Below the pieces are notes generated by a model. The model saw only the letters and a list, made by a program, of their open reading frames with translations, was not told where the DNA came from and did no database searches. A stretch of DNA of 9,412 nucleotides from Candidatus Hydrogenedentota bacterium. GTDB lineage: Bacteria > Hydrogenedentota > Hydrogenedentia > Hydrogenedentales > SLHB01. Both the position numbers and the translations under genes were made by a program. How positions within the stretch are numbered: position 1 is the first letter of the stretch; each line of letters begins with the position of its first letter. Shown piece by piece: positions 1 through 8,700 of this stretch. The stretch covers positions 2,544 to 11,955 of the forward strand of contig JAKJDA010000052.1 in the NCBI GenBank assembly GCA_022706165.1, in the 5' to 3' direction.

Positions 1-129
1 CATGCCGCGACCGGGCTTGAGCTGCGTCAGGCTATCCAACCCGGCAAGCAGCCCCAGATCCGCTGCCGCCGCCGCGACGGAGAAAAACACACTACACACA
101 ATCACGCTTTTTCCAAACAGGCGCCTCAT
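1..129 (-). CDS. N-terminus of a secreted protein (3' end outside window)
   Basis: Forty-three codons are visible, opening MRRLFGKSVIVC and continuing through a hydrophobic core to a run of five Ala (19-23) before Asp24, which is a typical Sec signal peptide with cleavage near A22/A23. The mature part begins DLGLLAGLDSLTQLKPGRGM and is cut by the window edge. The start is well supported by AGGAGG 6 nt upstream. The LDSLTQLKPGR opening recalls the beginning of DUF2961/GH172-type secreted proteins, but 20 mature residues are too few to assign a family. It lies downstream of the esterase on the same strand, after 251 bp of intergenic DNA, so it probably has its own promoter. Confidence 0.65.
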   Translation of the reverse strand, partial: MRRLFGKSVIVCSVFFSVAAAAADLGLLAGLDSLTQLKPGRGM

Positions 130-141
130 GATCTTCCTCCT
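130..141 (-). promoter_or_regulatory. ribosome binding site of the leftmost gene
   Basis: AGGAGG on the minus strand (141-136) lies 6 nt before ATG at 129-127. This near-perfect site is the main support for a gene of which only 43 codons are visible. Confidence 0.75.
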
Positions 142-231
142 TCAGGCATGGTCACAAAACAACAACAAGCATTCCTATAGCCCCTTGGCGATGAAAGCTT
201 GTTCAAGCGAAATGAAAATCGGGAAAATGTC

Positions 232-340
232 AACGCAGAGAACGCAAAGTTCGCGGAGAAGGGTATCTGCGCTCGTTCTTATCGGTCGCCGTCTGCGTGT
301 ATCTGTGGCTCTGTTTTCTGCTCCGTGTCTCCGTGGCGAA
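232..340. repeat. imperfect inverted repeat made of degenerate 9-bp units
   Basis: The left arm, on the plus strand, has three tandem nonamers: AACGCAGAG (232-240), AACGCAAAG (241-249), TTCGCGGAG (250-258). The right arm (292-336) keeps the 9-bp period with complementary-type units: TCTGCGTGT, ATCTGTGGC, TCTGTTTTC, TGCTCCGTG, TCTCCGTGG. The arms could fold into a long imperfect hairpin around a spacer of about 33 bp. From general familiarity, similar sequences of the CACGGAGACACGGAG / TTCTCTGCGTT kind recur between genes of several environmental phyla. This single copy cannot prove that it is dispersed in this genome. Confidence 0.6.
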
Positions 341-380
341 GTATGGTTTCGGCCAAACTCTGTATATCGTTCGTAGCCCT

Positions 381-2768
381 TCACTCTCCGTTCACGCCCG
401 GTACGGCTTCGCCTTCCACGCGAATCGCGCGCAAGTTGGCAGTGCCGAGGCCGCGAACTTTGAAGGTGACGTAGTCATCGCCCGCATCCTGGCCCATTCC
501 GGCCAAAGGATAATACGTGATCGTGCGGGCATCGGAGAAACGGTAATCCTGCCATGGGCCGTCGTCGAGACGGAATTGCCCGCGGACAACCGATCCTCCT
601 GCTTTCACTGCCGTGTCGCCATTGCAGTCCTTCCATACATGAACGCGGATGCGTTGTGGAATATGGCCGCCGTTGGCCTTTGCCGCTGACATTTGGTCGG
701 TGTCGCGTTGCACGCGCACGACCCATTCCTTGCCCTGCCCCATGTCTTTCCACTCGATACCGAAACGGAACTTGGTGAAGTCGAAACCGCCGGAGTCGAT
801 GCCGACATAAAAATACGCGGGCTGCGCGGCGCCGGTCTCGGGGTCGGTGATCGCCTCGGGATTCTCCGGCAGGTCCCACTCGGCATAAACATGGTAGTCG
901 CGGCCATCGGGAAGCAAAAGCGGCTTCTTGCCGTCAACGGTCGCATAGCCCAACGCCGAACCGCGATAACTGCCCACGGCGAATCCGCCATGGTCGTTTG
1001 CTTCGAGCATGCCGTACTGTGGCTGATTCACCGTGCTCACCCAACGCAATAGGCCCGTTTCGCCGGGTTTGCCCGTGAAGACAGCCACGCCCGGCTTGGG
1101 CGTTGCGTGTGCACGAGCGGTCAGGCCCTTCTGGGTGATCGACGCATACACCGGGGCCACGCCGGGCTGATCCGATGCGACGCGCACGAGACTCCAGCGA
1201 GAGTATGAGGTTGGATTGGGCTGTAGGCGCGCCACTAACGCATCGGATGCTGGCTCGATTGCAAGCCACGGACGCGCGAATGCTTGCGTGCCTTGCCATG
1301 CGCCGGACGATGTCTGCACGGGCAGGCGCTTTGTGCCCCCTTTTGCCGACGCGATCACGTTCTTCGCGGTGAGCGTGGATTCAAACACCGCGCCCACGCG
1401 CTTGCTATTGTCCATCGCTATTTGCGCGGGATTGTCCGCGCCAGCGAGATCGCCCGTCCATTTCACGAAGCGCGCCCCTGGTTTCGGAACCGCTTTCATC
1501 GTCACAACGCCTCCTTCGACAAATGCGCTCCAATCGGGCGTTGGAACGACCTCGCCGCGCTTACTCTTCTCGAGGGTCAGTGCGTGACGCGGCGCATCGT
1601 TTGCCGGCGCGAACAGCGCCGTCACCTTGCGCGATCCCAGCATGTGGATCGTGGCGGGCGCCGATATCTCGCGCGTGTCGCCCGCCCATCCCAGGAAGGC
1701 GTAGTGTTTGTCCGGGACCGGCGTAAGTTTCACCGCTGTTCCCGCAGGGTATGCGCCGCCGGGCGGGTCGAGGGTCACGGAGCCATGCGCCGCGCCGGAA
1801 ACGTCGAGCGTGAAAGACTTGGCCGGATCCGTCGGCAACGGGGCCGCGTCCGACAAGTCCGCGATCCGGCTTGCCGCGGCCATCGCGAGGAGCTCTCCGT
1901 CGGCAGGGGGCAGAGGTCCCTTCGCGGCCTGCAAACTCTCGCGCACGAATTTCACAATTTCGGGACGCGCGTCGAATCCTTGATACCGTTCGTTCCAGGG
2001 GTCATGGCCGACTCCGGCAACCGCCACAAGACGGCACGGCGCACCCGCCTTTAGATATAGATCGCGTGACGCTTTCCCCCGATCGAAGGGGATGATGGGA
2101 TCGTTGGCGCCGTGCACGAACAGGATCGGCGGATCGTGCGCGTCCAGAACCTCGGGCTGGGGAAACACTCCGGACAAGGCCACAGCCGCCTGCACCGCGG
2201 AGGACTGCTCCGGGTGATTGGCCGGAGCCAAAACCGGACCGTCGCTCAACGACTCGTCCGCGTCGCTCACCGCGATCTGCAGCGCTATGATCGCGCCCGC
2301 CGAATGGCCGATCGCTGCGATGCGCCCTGGGTCGATGCCGAATTCCTTGGCATGGGCGCGCACCCAGCGCACGGCGCTCCTTGCATCTGCGTAAGCAGCC
2401 AAGCGGTCGCCGGGAGGATTGTCGCCCAAGAGACGGTAGCTGATGGAAAACGCCGCGAATCCGCGTTCGGCGAAATATCGAGCGACGCCTTCCAAGTCCC
2501 GCGGCTTGCCGCCGGCGAACGCGCCGCCATGAATGACCATTATGGCCGGTTTGTCGCGGCGCTTGTCGCCTCGCGGCACATATGCGTCCAGCGTGAGCGC
2601 CTTCGTGCCCGGCACGCCTTCAGCTGACGTCACGGAGCCCGTTCCGTAGAGGATGCCGATTCGCTGTTCGACCGGGTATAGGCGATCGGCATGGGCAAAC
2701 GCAGACAGGCCGACGCCCCAGAACGCCGCCAACGCCCCGAGCAGCCATTGTTTCTTTGCGAATTTCAT
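381..2768 (-). CDS. secreted alpha/beta-hydrolase (esterase-like) with InlB B-repeats and a BACON-like domain
   Basis: A 795-residue exported protein, probably an esterase acting outside the cytoplasm. Signal peptide 1-27 (hydrophobic core 8-24, cleavage after AHA). Alpha/beta-hydrolase about 55-280 of the BD-FAE/esterase-lipase type: oxyanion motif HGGAF (80-84), nucleophile elbow GHSAG with Ser156, acid Asp223 (HGAND) and His255 (GVGHD), so the triad looks complete. Two divergent InlB B-repeat-like units follow (about 318-388 and 394-464), each with the (F)xGW/VKW-x-GD signature and an ALFA/AVFE end. Residues about 470-549 look BACON-like (WLAIEPASD ... YASITQKG). Residues 555-795 form an Asp/Gly/aromatic-rich, probably beta-sandwich domain that I do not recognise. 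The substrate is not shown; polysaccharide deacylation is a plausible guess because BACON domains often accompany carbohydrate-active enzymes. The gene begins 107 nt after the regulator stop and has a strong AAGGAGG site, so it may be separately transcribed or the last gene of the operon. Confidence 0.85.
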   Translation of the reverse strand: MKFAKKQWLLGALAAFWGVGLSAFAHADRLYPVEQRIGILYGTGSVTSAEGVPGTKALTLDAYVPRGDKRRDKPAIMVIHGGAFAGGKPRDLEGVARYFAERGFAAFSISYRLLGDNPPGDRLAAYADARSAVRWVRAHAKEFGIDPGRIAAIGHSAGAIIALQIAVSDADESLSDGPVLAPANHPEQSSAVQAAVALSGVFPQPEVLDAHDPPILFVHGANDPIIPFDRGKASRDLYLKAGAPCRLVAVAGVGHDPWNERYQGFDARPEIVKFVRESLQAAKGPLPPADGELLAMAAASRIADLSDAAPLPTDPAKSFTLDVSGAAHGSVTLDPPGGAYPAGTAVKLTPVPDKHYAFLGWAGDTREISAPATIHMLGSRKVTALFAPANDAPRHALTLEKSKRGEVVPTPDWSAFVEGGVVTMKAVPKPGARFVKWTGDLAGADNPAQIAMDNSKRVGAVFESTLTAKNVIASAKGGTKRLPVQTSSGAWQGTQAFARPWLAIEPASDALVARLQPNPTSYSRWSLVRVASDQPGVAPVYASITQKGLTARAHATPKPGVAVFTGKPGETGLLRWVSTVNQPQYGMLEANDHGGFAVGSYRGSALGYATVDGKKPLLLPDGRDYHVYAEWDLPENPEAITDPETGAAQPAYFYVGIDSGGFDFTKFRFGIEWKDMGQGKEWVVRVQRDTDQMSAAKANGGHIPQRIRVHVWKDCNGDTAVKAGGSVVRGQFRLDDGPWQDYRFSDARTITYYPLAGMGQDAGDDYVTFKVRGLGTANLRAIRVEGEAVPGVNGE

Positions 2769-2799
2769 AGCGCCTCCTTCCTGGAGGACAAGCGCCTCC
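2769..2799 (-). promoter_or_regulatory. strong ribosome binding site with a duplicated GGAGGCGCT and a complementary CCTCC
   Basis: AAGGAGG (2779-2773) sits 4 nt before the esterase ATG and decides that start. The 9-mer GGAGGCGCT occurs twice on the minus strand (2799-2791 and 2777-2769), and CCTCC (2787-2783) lies between. CCTCC could pair with the upstream copy, leaving the ribosome site free, or with the Shine-Dalgarno copy, masking it, although the second pairing would leave only a short loop. A switch is speculative; the RBS itself is clear. Confidence 0.5.
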
Positions 2800-2875
2800 A
2801 ACGCCGAGCAACAGTGCGTGACGCAAGCGGAACGGCCGCATACGCCGACGCGATGGTTTCCATTTTGCCGGCATC

Positions 2876-4234
2876 CTATCCGAAATATTCCTTCAACTTG
2901 TTGCGGAGGGTCCGGACGCTGATGCCGAGCAAGTCGGCGGCGTGGGTGCGGTTGTCGCCGCAATGGGCGAGGGTCTTGAGAATGAGTTCGCGCTCCATGG
3001 CGCCGACGGTCGTGCCGATCGATACGCATACGCTATTGGCCGGAGCCGACGCTGCGGGCGTCGCGACGCCGCCCAGATGGAACAGTTCCGGTCCCAGTTC
3101 TGGTTCGGAGGAAAGCACCACGGCGCGCTCGATGGCGTTTTGCAACTCGCGCACATTGCCGGGCCAGTCGTATTCCAGAAAAAGCTTGCGCACCTCGGAC
3201 GAAAACCCCGTGATGGCGCGCGCGTTTTCGACCGAAAAGCGCTTGAGGAAATGGTCCATCAGCGGCGGAATGTCGTCGCGCCGATCGCGCAACGGCGGGA
3301 TGTGGATGGGGATGACGTTCAAACGGAAGAACAAGTCCTCGCGGAATTTTCCCTCCTCGATGGCCTTTTCGAGGTTGCGGTTCGAGGTGCTGATGATGCG
3401 CGTGTCGACCTGGATCGGCTTCGTGCCGCCGACCCGCTCGAATTCGCGCTCTTGCAACGCGCGCAACAGTTTCGGCTGAAGCTCGATGCCGATTTCGCTG
3501 ACCTCGTCCAGCAGCAGCGTGCCGTGATCGGCCAGTTCGAAGCGACCCACCTTGCGGTCGAGCGCACCCGTAAACGCCCCTTTCTCGTGGCCGAAGAGTT
3601 CGCTCTCCAGCAGTCCCGCCGACAACGCCGCGCAGTTCACCTTGATGAAGGGACGGTCGGCGCGCGGACTCGAGTGGTGAATGGCGCGCGCGACGAGTTC
3701 CTTGCCGGCGCCGCTGTCGCCGCGAATCAAGATGGTGGCGCGGCTTGAGGCGACTTTCTTGATCTGCTCGTAAACGGCCCGCATGGCCTGGCTTTCGCCG
3801 ACCATCTGCCCGAATCCGCAGGCGTGGTCGAGCGCGCCGCGCAAGTAGCGGTTTTCCTGCGTCAGACGCTCGCGCTCGATCGCGCGCGTCACGGCGAGTT
3901 CCAACTCGTCGGGGGCGAAGGGCTTCATGATGTAATCGTCGGCGCCGTCCTTGAGCGCGGCCACGGCGGTCTCGATGGTGCCATAGGCGGTCATGATGAT
4001 GCAGTGCGTGGCGGGACTGGAGGCGCGCACCCAATGCAGCACGTCGAGACCATCCATGGGCGTCATGCGAAGATCGGTGACGACCACGTCGAAGCTGAGC
4101 TTTTGCAGAAGCTCGATGCCTTCGCGCCCGCTGCTGGCGGCGTGGACTTCGTGGCCGGCGCGCGTCAACACCTCCTCGACGTATTCGCGCATGATCGATT
4201 CGTCGTCAATGACCAGGATGCGAGATGGCGTCAT
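2876..4234 (-). CDS. sigma-54-dependent response regulator, FlrC/FleR/NtrC-like
   Basis: A 452-residue activator that should remodel sigma-54 RNA polymerase at enhancer-controlled promoters after phosphorylation by the adjacent kinase. Receiver domain 1-120: acidic pair D10/D11, phospho-acceptor Asp54 (VVTDLRM), Thr82 and Lys104 (KPF). AAA+ domain about 142-370: Walker A GDSGAGKE (172-179), the sigma-54 contact loop GAFTGA (219-224), Walker B GTLLLDEV (238-245), and [14 protein letters not shown] with the likely arginine fingers R298/R304. A Fis-type helix-turn-helix closes the protein ([25 protein letters not shown], 428-452). All key residues are present. The [20 protein letters not shown] linker and RTLRNKL ending resemble flagellar regulators of the FlrC/FleR group, but NtrC-family names (AtoC, ZraR) cannot be excluded. 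ATG at 4232-4234 starts the receiver domain directly, 10 nt after the kinase stop. No clear -24/-12 promoter was found in this window, so its targets are probably elsewhere. Confidence 0.92.
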   Translation of the reverse strand: MTPSRILVIDDESIMREYVEEVLTRAGHEVHAASSGREGIELLQKLSFDVVVTDLRMTPMDGLDVLHWVRASSPATHCIIMTAYGTIETAVAALKDGADDYIMKPFAPDELELAVTRAIERERLTQENRYLRGALDHACGFGQMVGESQAMRAVYEQIKKVASSRATILIRGDSGAGKELVARAIHHSSPRADRPFIKVNCAALSAGLLESELFGHEKGAFTGALDRKVGRFELADHGTLLLDEVSEIGIELQPKLLRALQEREFERVGGTKPIQVDTRIISTSNRNLEKAIEEGKFREDLFFRLNVIPIHIPPLRDRRDDIPPLMDHFLKRFSVENARAITGFSSEVRKLFLEYDWPGNVRELQNAIERAVVLSSEPELGPELFHLGGVATPAASAPANSVCVSIGTTVGAMERELILKTLAHCGDNRTHAADLLGISVRTLRNKLKEYFG

Positions 4235-4244
4235 GCTGTCCGTT

Positions 4245-5351
4245 CTATTCCGCGCGCGGGAGGCGGACGACGAAGGTCGATCCGCGCCCCACGGCGCTTG
4301 TGGCCTCGAGGGAGCCGCCGTGGCCTTCCACGATCTTCGCGGCAATGGCGAGCCCCAGGCCGGTTCCTTGTTCCTTGGTCGTGAAAAACGGCGAAAACAC
4401 CTTGTCGATCTGCTCCTCCGTCATGCCGCACCCGTCGTCGCGAAACGCGATGACGACGCTCTCCGGGTCGATCGAAGACGTCACCGTGACGACGCCCCTT
4501 CCCTCGATGCTTTGCACGGCGTTGAGCAGAATGTTGAGGCAGACCTGACGCAGCCTATCGGGATCGGCGATGACGGCGATGCCGGGATCGACGCGGTTCT
4601 CGATGGCGATGGCCGCCTTGTCGCGAGGCAGGTAGCCCAGGGCGGATTCGACCAGATCGGCGCACGCGACGCGGCGCGGGCGCAGTTGCAGCGGGCGCGT
4701 GTATTCGAGCAGTTCGGTCACCACCTGTTCGAGCTCGCGCGCCCCCTCCAGGATGCGATCGACAAGGCGTCCGCGCGGATCGCCCTGCGACAAGTCGCGC
4801 GCAAGCAGTTCGGCGAACCCCCGGATGCCTCCCAAAGGATTGCGGATTTCGTGCGCGACGGTCGCCGCCAATTCGCCCACCGCGGCGAGCCGGTCCTTTT
4901 GGCGAACCAACGCGCGCAGTTCCTCCACCTCGGTCAAGTCGCGGAACACCTTCACCGCGCCGATGCGCGTGTGGGCGCGATCGGTCATGGGGGAATCCTT
5001 CTCGCTCACGGGAATGGCCCGCCCGTCCTTGGCGCGCAGTTCCATGATCTTGCGGCCCGCCGGCGCCGCGAAGGGGCGGCCAAACACGCGCTGAAACGGC
5101 GCGCCGATGACTTCGTCGGCGGCATAGCCCAGCGTGACCCCGCCGGCCCGGTTGAAAGCCGTCACGATGCCTTCCGTATCGACCGCGATCACGCCGTCGG
5201 ACATGCTTTCCAGGATGGAGTTCAGGTACTGATTCTTGTACGCAAGTTCGCGATCGAGCGCCCGGTACGATTCCTCCAGGGTGCGCGTCGTCCGCGTGAA
5301 TTGATCGAAGGCCTCGGCGAGGGCCTTCAGGTCTTCCGGCGTCGTGCTCAT
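4245..5351 (-). CDS. soluble PAS-domain sensor histidine kinase, FlrB/FleS/NtrB-like
   Basis: A 368-residue cytoplasmic kinase that should autophosphorylate on His and pass the phosphate to the regulator encoded next. There is no transmembrane segment. Residues 5-42 are a helical lead (AFDQF...LEESYRALDREL) like that of flagellar kinases FlrB/FleS. Residues 43-140 form a PAS domain (ILESMSDGVIAVDTEG, FNRAGGVTLGY). The dimerisation box is ATVAHEIRNPLGGIRGFAE with phospho-acceptor His167. The ATPase domain shows the N box (NILLNAVQ, Asn277), G1 (DDGCGM, 305-310), the F box (FSPFFTTK, 319-326) and G2 (GTGLGLAI, 329-336), all intact. Its ATG overlaps the stop of the FlgN-like gene, and the regulator starts 10 nt after its TAG. 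Histidine kinase activity is well supported. The flagellar subtype rests on the N-terminal pattern, lack of membrane segments and context; NtrB, AtoS or ZraS-type roles are alternatives. Confidence 0.9.
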   Translation of the reverse strand: MSTTPEDLKALAEAFDQFTRTTRTLEESYRALDRELAYKNQYLNSILESMSDGVIAVDTEGIVTAFNRAGGVTLGYAADEVIGAPFQRVFGRPFAAPAGRKIMELRAKDGRAIPVSEKDSPMTDRAHTRIGAVKVFRDLTEVEELRALVRQKDRLAAVGELAATVAHEIRNPLGGIRGFAELLARDLSQGDPRGRLVDRILEGARELEQVVTELLEYTRPLQLRPRRVACADLVESALGYLPRDKAAIAIENRVDPGIAVIADPDRLRQVCLNILLNAVQSIEGRGVVTVTSSIDPESVVIAFRDDGCGMTEEQIDKVFSPFFTTKEQGTGLGLAIAAKIVEGHGGSLEATSAVGRGSTFVVRLPRAE

Positions 5352-5788
5352 GCTTTTCTGTCGATGCGGATCGCGGCATCGTCCGGTCCGGCGTGATAAC
5401 GCCTCAACAGGTCCTGTCCCTGGCGGATGCCGTTCCATGCGCGCTGCATCGTTTCCATTTTTTCGCCGACCGCCGCGATGGCGGCCTCGTGGGCCTCGAT
5501 GAGTTTCGTCGCCAACCCTTCCGCGCGCTGGGCGAGTTCGCGCATGATGTGACGCTCGCTTGGGCTCAGACGGGCGTCCGCCTGCCACTCGCGCTGCAGG
5601 ATAGCGAATTCCTCCTCGAGGATGTGCGTTCCATTGATGCGAATGCGTTGCCGCTCTTCAATCTCGCTCGGCTCCATCCGGACGATGTCCGCATCGAGCG
5701 CCTCCAATTCCGAAAGCAATTGTTCATACCAGGCGATCTGGCGCGCCAAATGGTCGCGCATTCGTTCGACGAGCAGCGGGTTGGGCAT
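5348..5788 (-). CDS. FlgN-like flagellar export chaperone family protein (small helical protein)
   Basis: A 146-residue, almost wholly alpha-helical, charged protein without signal peptide or membrane segment. FlgN-family proteins are cytoplasmic chaperones that hold the hook-filament junction proteins FlgK and FlgL for type III export. Resemblance rests on length, the long heptad-like helices (about 8-65 and 75-130), the QLLSELEALDADIVRMEPSEIEE opening, and an ending of the type LLRRY...IDRKA, which is like the C-terminal end of many FlgN/FlgN-like proteins. There is no catalytic motif. ATG at 5786-5788 was chosen because it lies 4 nt after the upstream TGA with AGGG just ahead. Its own TGA overlaps the kinase ATG (ATGA at 5348-5351), which implies translational coupling. 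Neighbouring FlrB/FlrC-like genes support a flagellar role. It could instead be a generic coiled-coil protein of unknown function, as the family is poorly conserved in sequence. Confidence 0.55.
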   Translation of the reverse strand: MPNPLLVERMRDHLARQIAWYEQLLSELEALDADIVRMEPSEIEERQRIRINGTHILEEEFAILQREWQADARLSPSERHIMRELAQRAEGLATKLIEAHEAAIAAVGEKMETMQRAWNGIRQGQDLLRRYHAGPDDAAIRIDRKA

Positions 5789-5792
5789 GGCG

Positions 5793-8700
5793 TCACCCTG
5801 TCCCTTCGGGGGAGCGCGTCTCCTCCGGTCCGGCGCTGGACGCCGGCGGGGGAAAAGCGTTTGCGCCGGGCGCGTCGTCAAGCGCGGCGGGCTCGGGCTC
5901 GAGCGCGATCTCCGCATGCCGGCCTAGGCGGCGCTGCAGGTCGATGTGCGCCATCCGTATTTTGGCGTCGGGCGCCCAGGGACTGTCGGACTGCGCGACG
6001 CGCTGGTACGCGGCGAAGCCGGCGTCGACGTTGCCTGTGCGCAATAACGCGTTTGCCCTCTGGAACTGGGCCCATTCCCGGTTTTCGAGGGTTGCGCCGC
6101 GCGGAAAATCCGCTTGCCCATATAGGTCGGCGGCGGCGCGAAAATCGCCCTTGTTGAAGTAATGATCCGCCAGCCGCAGGGCCGCCCTCTGGAATCGCGC
6201 CGCGTCGACCGGATCCTGCTTGGCCCGCTGTTCCAGCTCGCTAACCGCCACCCGCGCTTTGCCCGTCTGGTCCGTCACGAGCAACGCATCGAGGTACGCG
6301 GCATCGTCTTCCGGCGCGACAAAGCCGGGATGGTCTTGCCGGGCCTGCTCCATCAGCGGTATGGCCCGAGCTGGATCGGCCCGCAGCAGGATTTTCGCGT
6401 AGGCCGTGTTGAACGCATACGCCGTCTGGGGCGTCAGCGCGCCGGGGTCGATCTGGCGCGCCGCAACCAAGGCTTCGTCTACCCGGCCGCTCGCAAACGC
6501 GGCGATGGCGGCTCGGGCCGCGGTCTCCGGCTCAGCCGTGATGGCGGCGGCCTTTTTGTAGTGTTCGGCGGCCTTGGCATTCAGCCCGATCCCCTGATAC
6601 ATTTCCGCCACCGCCAGCATCGCCGCCAACCGCAGCGCGCTGTCTTCTGCTTCCGCCAGCAGGTTTTCCAGGCGGCGTATGGCCTGGACTTCCCGGCCTT
6701 CCTGATATTCGAGGCCAGCCAACTCGATGCGGGCCTGGCCCGCTTCGCGCGTCTCCGGAAATTTCGACGTCAGCGTTTCCAGGACCTGCCGCGCCCTGGC
6801 GTAATCCAGGGCGTTTTTGTAATCCTTGGCGGCTTCCACGAGAAGGGCCGGCTCTCGTTGTCCCCCAGCCAAGTATGCGGCGGCATGCATGGCGCCGGCG
6901 CCGGCGAACTGATCCAGCAGGCGCAGGAAACGGGCATGGTTCACAAGCGTTTGCGCATGGTCCGGAAACCGTTCCGCGGCCTGCGCCGCCAGTTGCGCGG
7001 CGTCGGCGCGTCGGCCCAACTGGTCCACGACTTGGCTCAACTCGACATATGCTTCCGGAATGACCGCGCTCTCGGGGAAGAATCCGATGAGTTCCCGCAG
7101 CACGCGTTCGGCTTCGGCAAGACGGCCCGCCGCGCGATAACTCCGGCCCAACAGAAGGTAGACGGCATCATTGCCTTGGATGGTGGTGGCCGTTTGAAGG
7201 CGTCTTTCGAGTTGGCGGATCGCTTCCTCGTAGTCGCCTTTATCGAAGGCCATTTTCCCCAGTTGCCAATACGCTTGGGCGCCCAGCCGGGAATTGGCGT
7301 TCCGCTGAGCCTCTTCCTCCAGCATCTGCTGCGCGGCCTGCGCCTGGTTGGCGCCCGCATAGGCGTCGGCCAGGGTCAATTTCGCTTCGCCGATCAGCGG
7401 CGATGCGGGAAAGGCTTCGATCAGCCTCCGGGCGAAGTCCGCCGCCTCGTCGCGCCGGCGCAATTCGTTGGCGTTGCGCGCCGCGCCGAGCAAAATCTGG
7501 TCCATGTTGCGGGCGTCTTTGTATGCGGCCAGCAATTGATGATAGAGACGGCGCGCTTCGTACGGAGCCCCGGCGCGTTCGTGCAGATCGGCGAGCCAGC
7601 ACAATACTTCTGGCGCGCGCGGATGGGTGGGCTCCATGGCGGTCACGTCCAGCATGGCCGATCGCAGCCCAACCGTTTCCTCGCCAACCGGACCGGGACG
7701 CAGCATCCGGTATGCCGCCTCGATACGCTGATACCGGGCGTCCATGCGCTCGGGGCTTTCGGGAGCCTTGGCGATGGCCGGATCAAGCAGCCCTATGGCG
7801 CGATCGAAGTTTCCGGCCTCCATCAACTTTCCCGCTTCCGCCATGACCTCTCCCAGCGATCGCAGGTCCTCGGCCTTTAACGAGGGAAGATGGGGCTGCC
7901 GGTAGGGGTGCAGATACAGGTATGCGAACACGACGGCCGCCACGATGATCCCCGCGGCAAGCGACGTCGTTATCTTGAGCAGGTTCGCGGGAGCCCGGAA
8001 TCGCGGAAGGCGCGGTCGCCGCAGCGTGCCGATGGCGCGTTCCGGAGCAGGCGCCGCCAACACGTCCTCGGGAGGCGTCGGGGCGCTTGTCGACGCGTTG
8101 GGCGTGACCCTGGTTTCCTCCGGGGCGCGGTTCCGCTTCTGGGGCGGCGAAGCGAACGGCGCCGCGAGGTCTGCAACAGGGGGCGCGGGGCTTTCGGCCT
8201 CGGCAGACGGGGCATCATTCGCCGCTAGAATCGAGTCCAAGATGTCTTGAGAGACGAGTTCTGGCTCCGTGTCCGCCGGGGCGACGGAAGCGGCCAGATT
8301 TTCGGTGCTGACGGCCTCGGTTTCGAGGGGCGGCGGAACGGCATCGGGCAACGCGATGGTGATGTCCGTGGGCACGGAGACCACTTCTCCCGAATGGGCG
8401 GCCACCACCGAAGTCGCGTCGTCCTCATCGAGCATCGCAATCAATGCGTCGATGTCCGACTGATCGACGGCTTCGGGAGCCTCGGAGACATCGTGCGGCT
8501 GGCCCGTTTCCAGCAAGGCGTCGGCGTCCGGCGGCGGTGTGCCGATGACCTCATCGAGATCGCTGACGACAAGAGGCCGGTCGGCATCTTCGTCATTCAA
8601 TAGGGCGTCGATTTCGGATCCGACGATTCCCTGCGTTCCGTCGCGCATCGAGTCCGCCGGATCGTCTGGCGGCGCAGAGGATTCCTCGCCCGTCTCGGAG

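Larger units (their letters stand above)
130..380. other. intergenic region between the esterase and the next secreted-protein gene
   Basis: About 250 bp with no supported gene. It holds a nonamer-type inverted repeat (232-340), a short inverted repeat GCTTG-TT-CAAGC (197-208), and the ribosome site of the leftmost gene. A TATAGG (minus strand, 180-175) could be a -10 but lacks a well-spaced -35. No stem-loop with a T-run was found after the esterase stop. Short reading frames across the repeat are products of its sequence and not genes. Confidence 0.7.

Noticed and set aside
2..376. 124-codon plus-strand frame at the left edge
   Set aside because: It covers the start of a well-supported minus-strand gene with AGGAGG and a signal peptide, and then the repeat.
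175..384. 69-codon minus-strand frame across the intergenic repeat
   Set aside because: Translation (RRHGAENR, LCVLCVD) is the kind produced by nonamer repeats, with no good ribosome site.
2804..2832. Possible sigma-54 -24/-12 promoter (GTCACG...TTGCT) before the esterase
   Set aside because: The spacer is one base too long and the -24 GG is lost.
2769..3029. Extension of the esterase frame to an upstream ATG at 3029
   Set aside because: The added 87 residues overlap the regulator Fis domain, are Arg-rich, and would bury the signal peptide. The ATG at 2768 has a strong ribosome site.
3033..4034. 333-codon open frame on the minus strand within the regulator
   Set aside because: Shifted frame of the sigma-54 activator; Arg-rich translation with no motifs.
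3993..5396. 467-codon open frame on the plus strand
   Set aside because: It is opposite the kinase and receiver domain, both of which have all expected motifs. The opposite translation is low-complexity and His/Arg/Asp-rich.
6162..7880. 572-codon open frame on the plus strand
   Set aside because: It lies opposite the TPR gene, whose minus-strand frame has clear repeat structure and a membrane helix. The plus-strand translation has no recognisable domain and reflects high GC.
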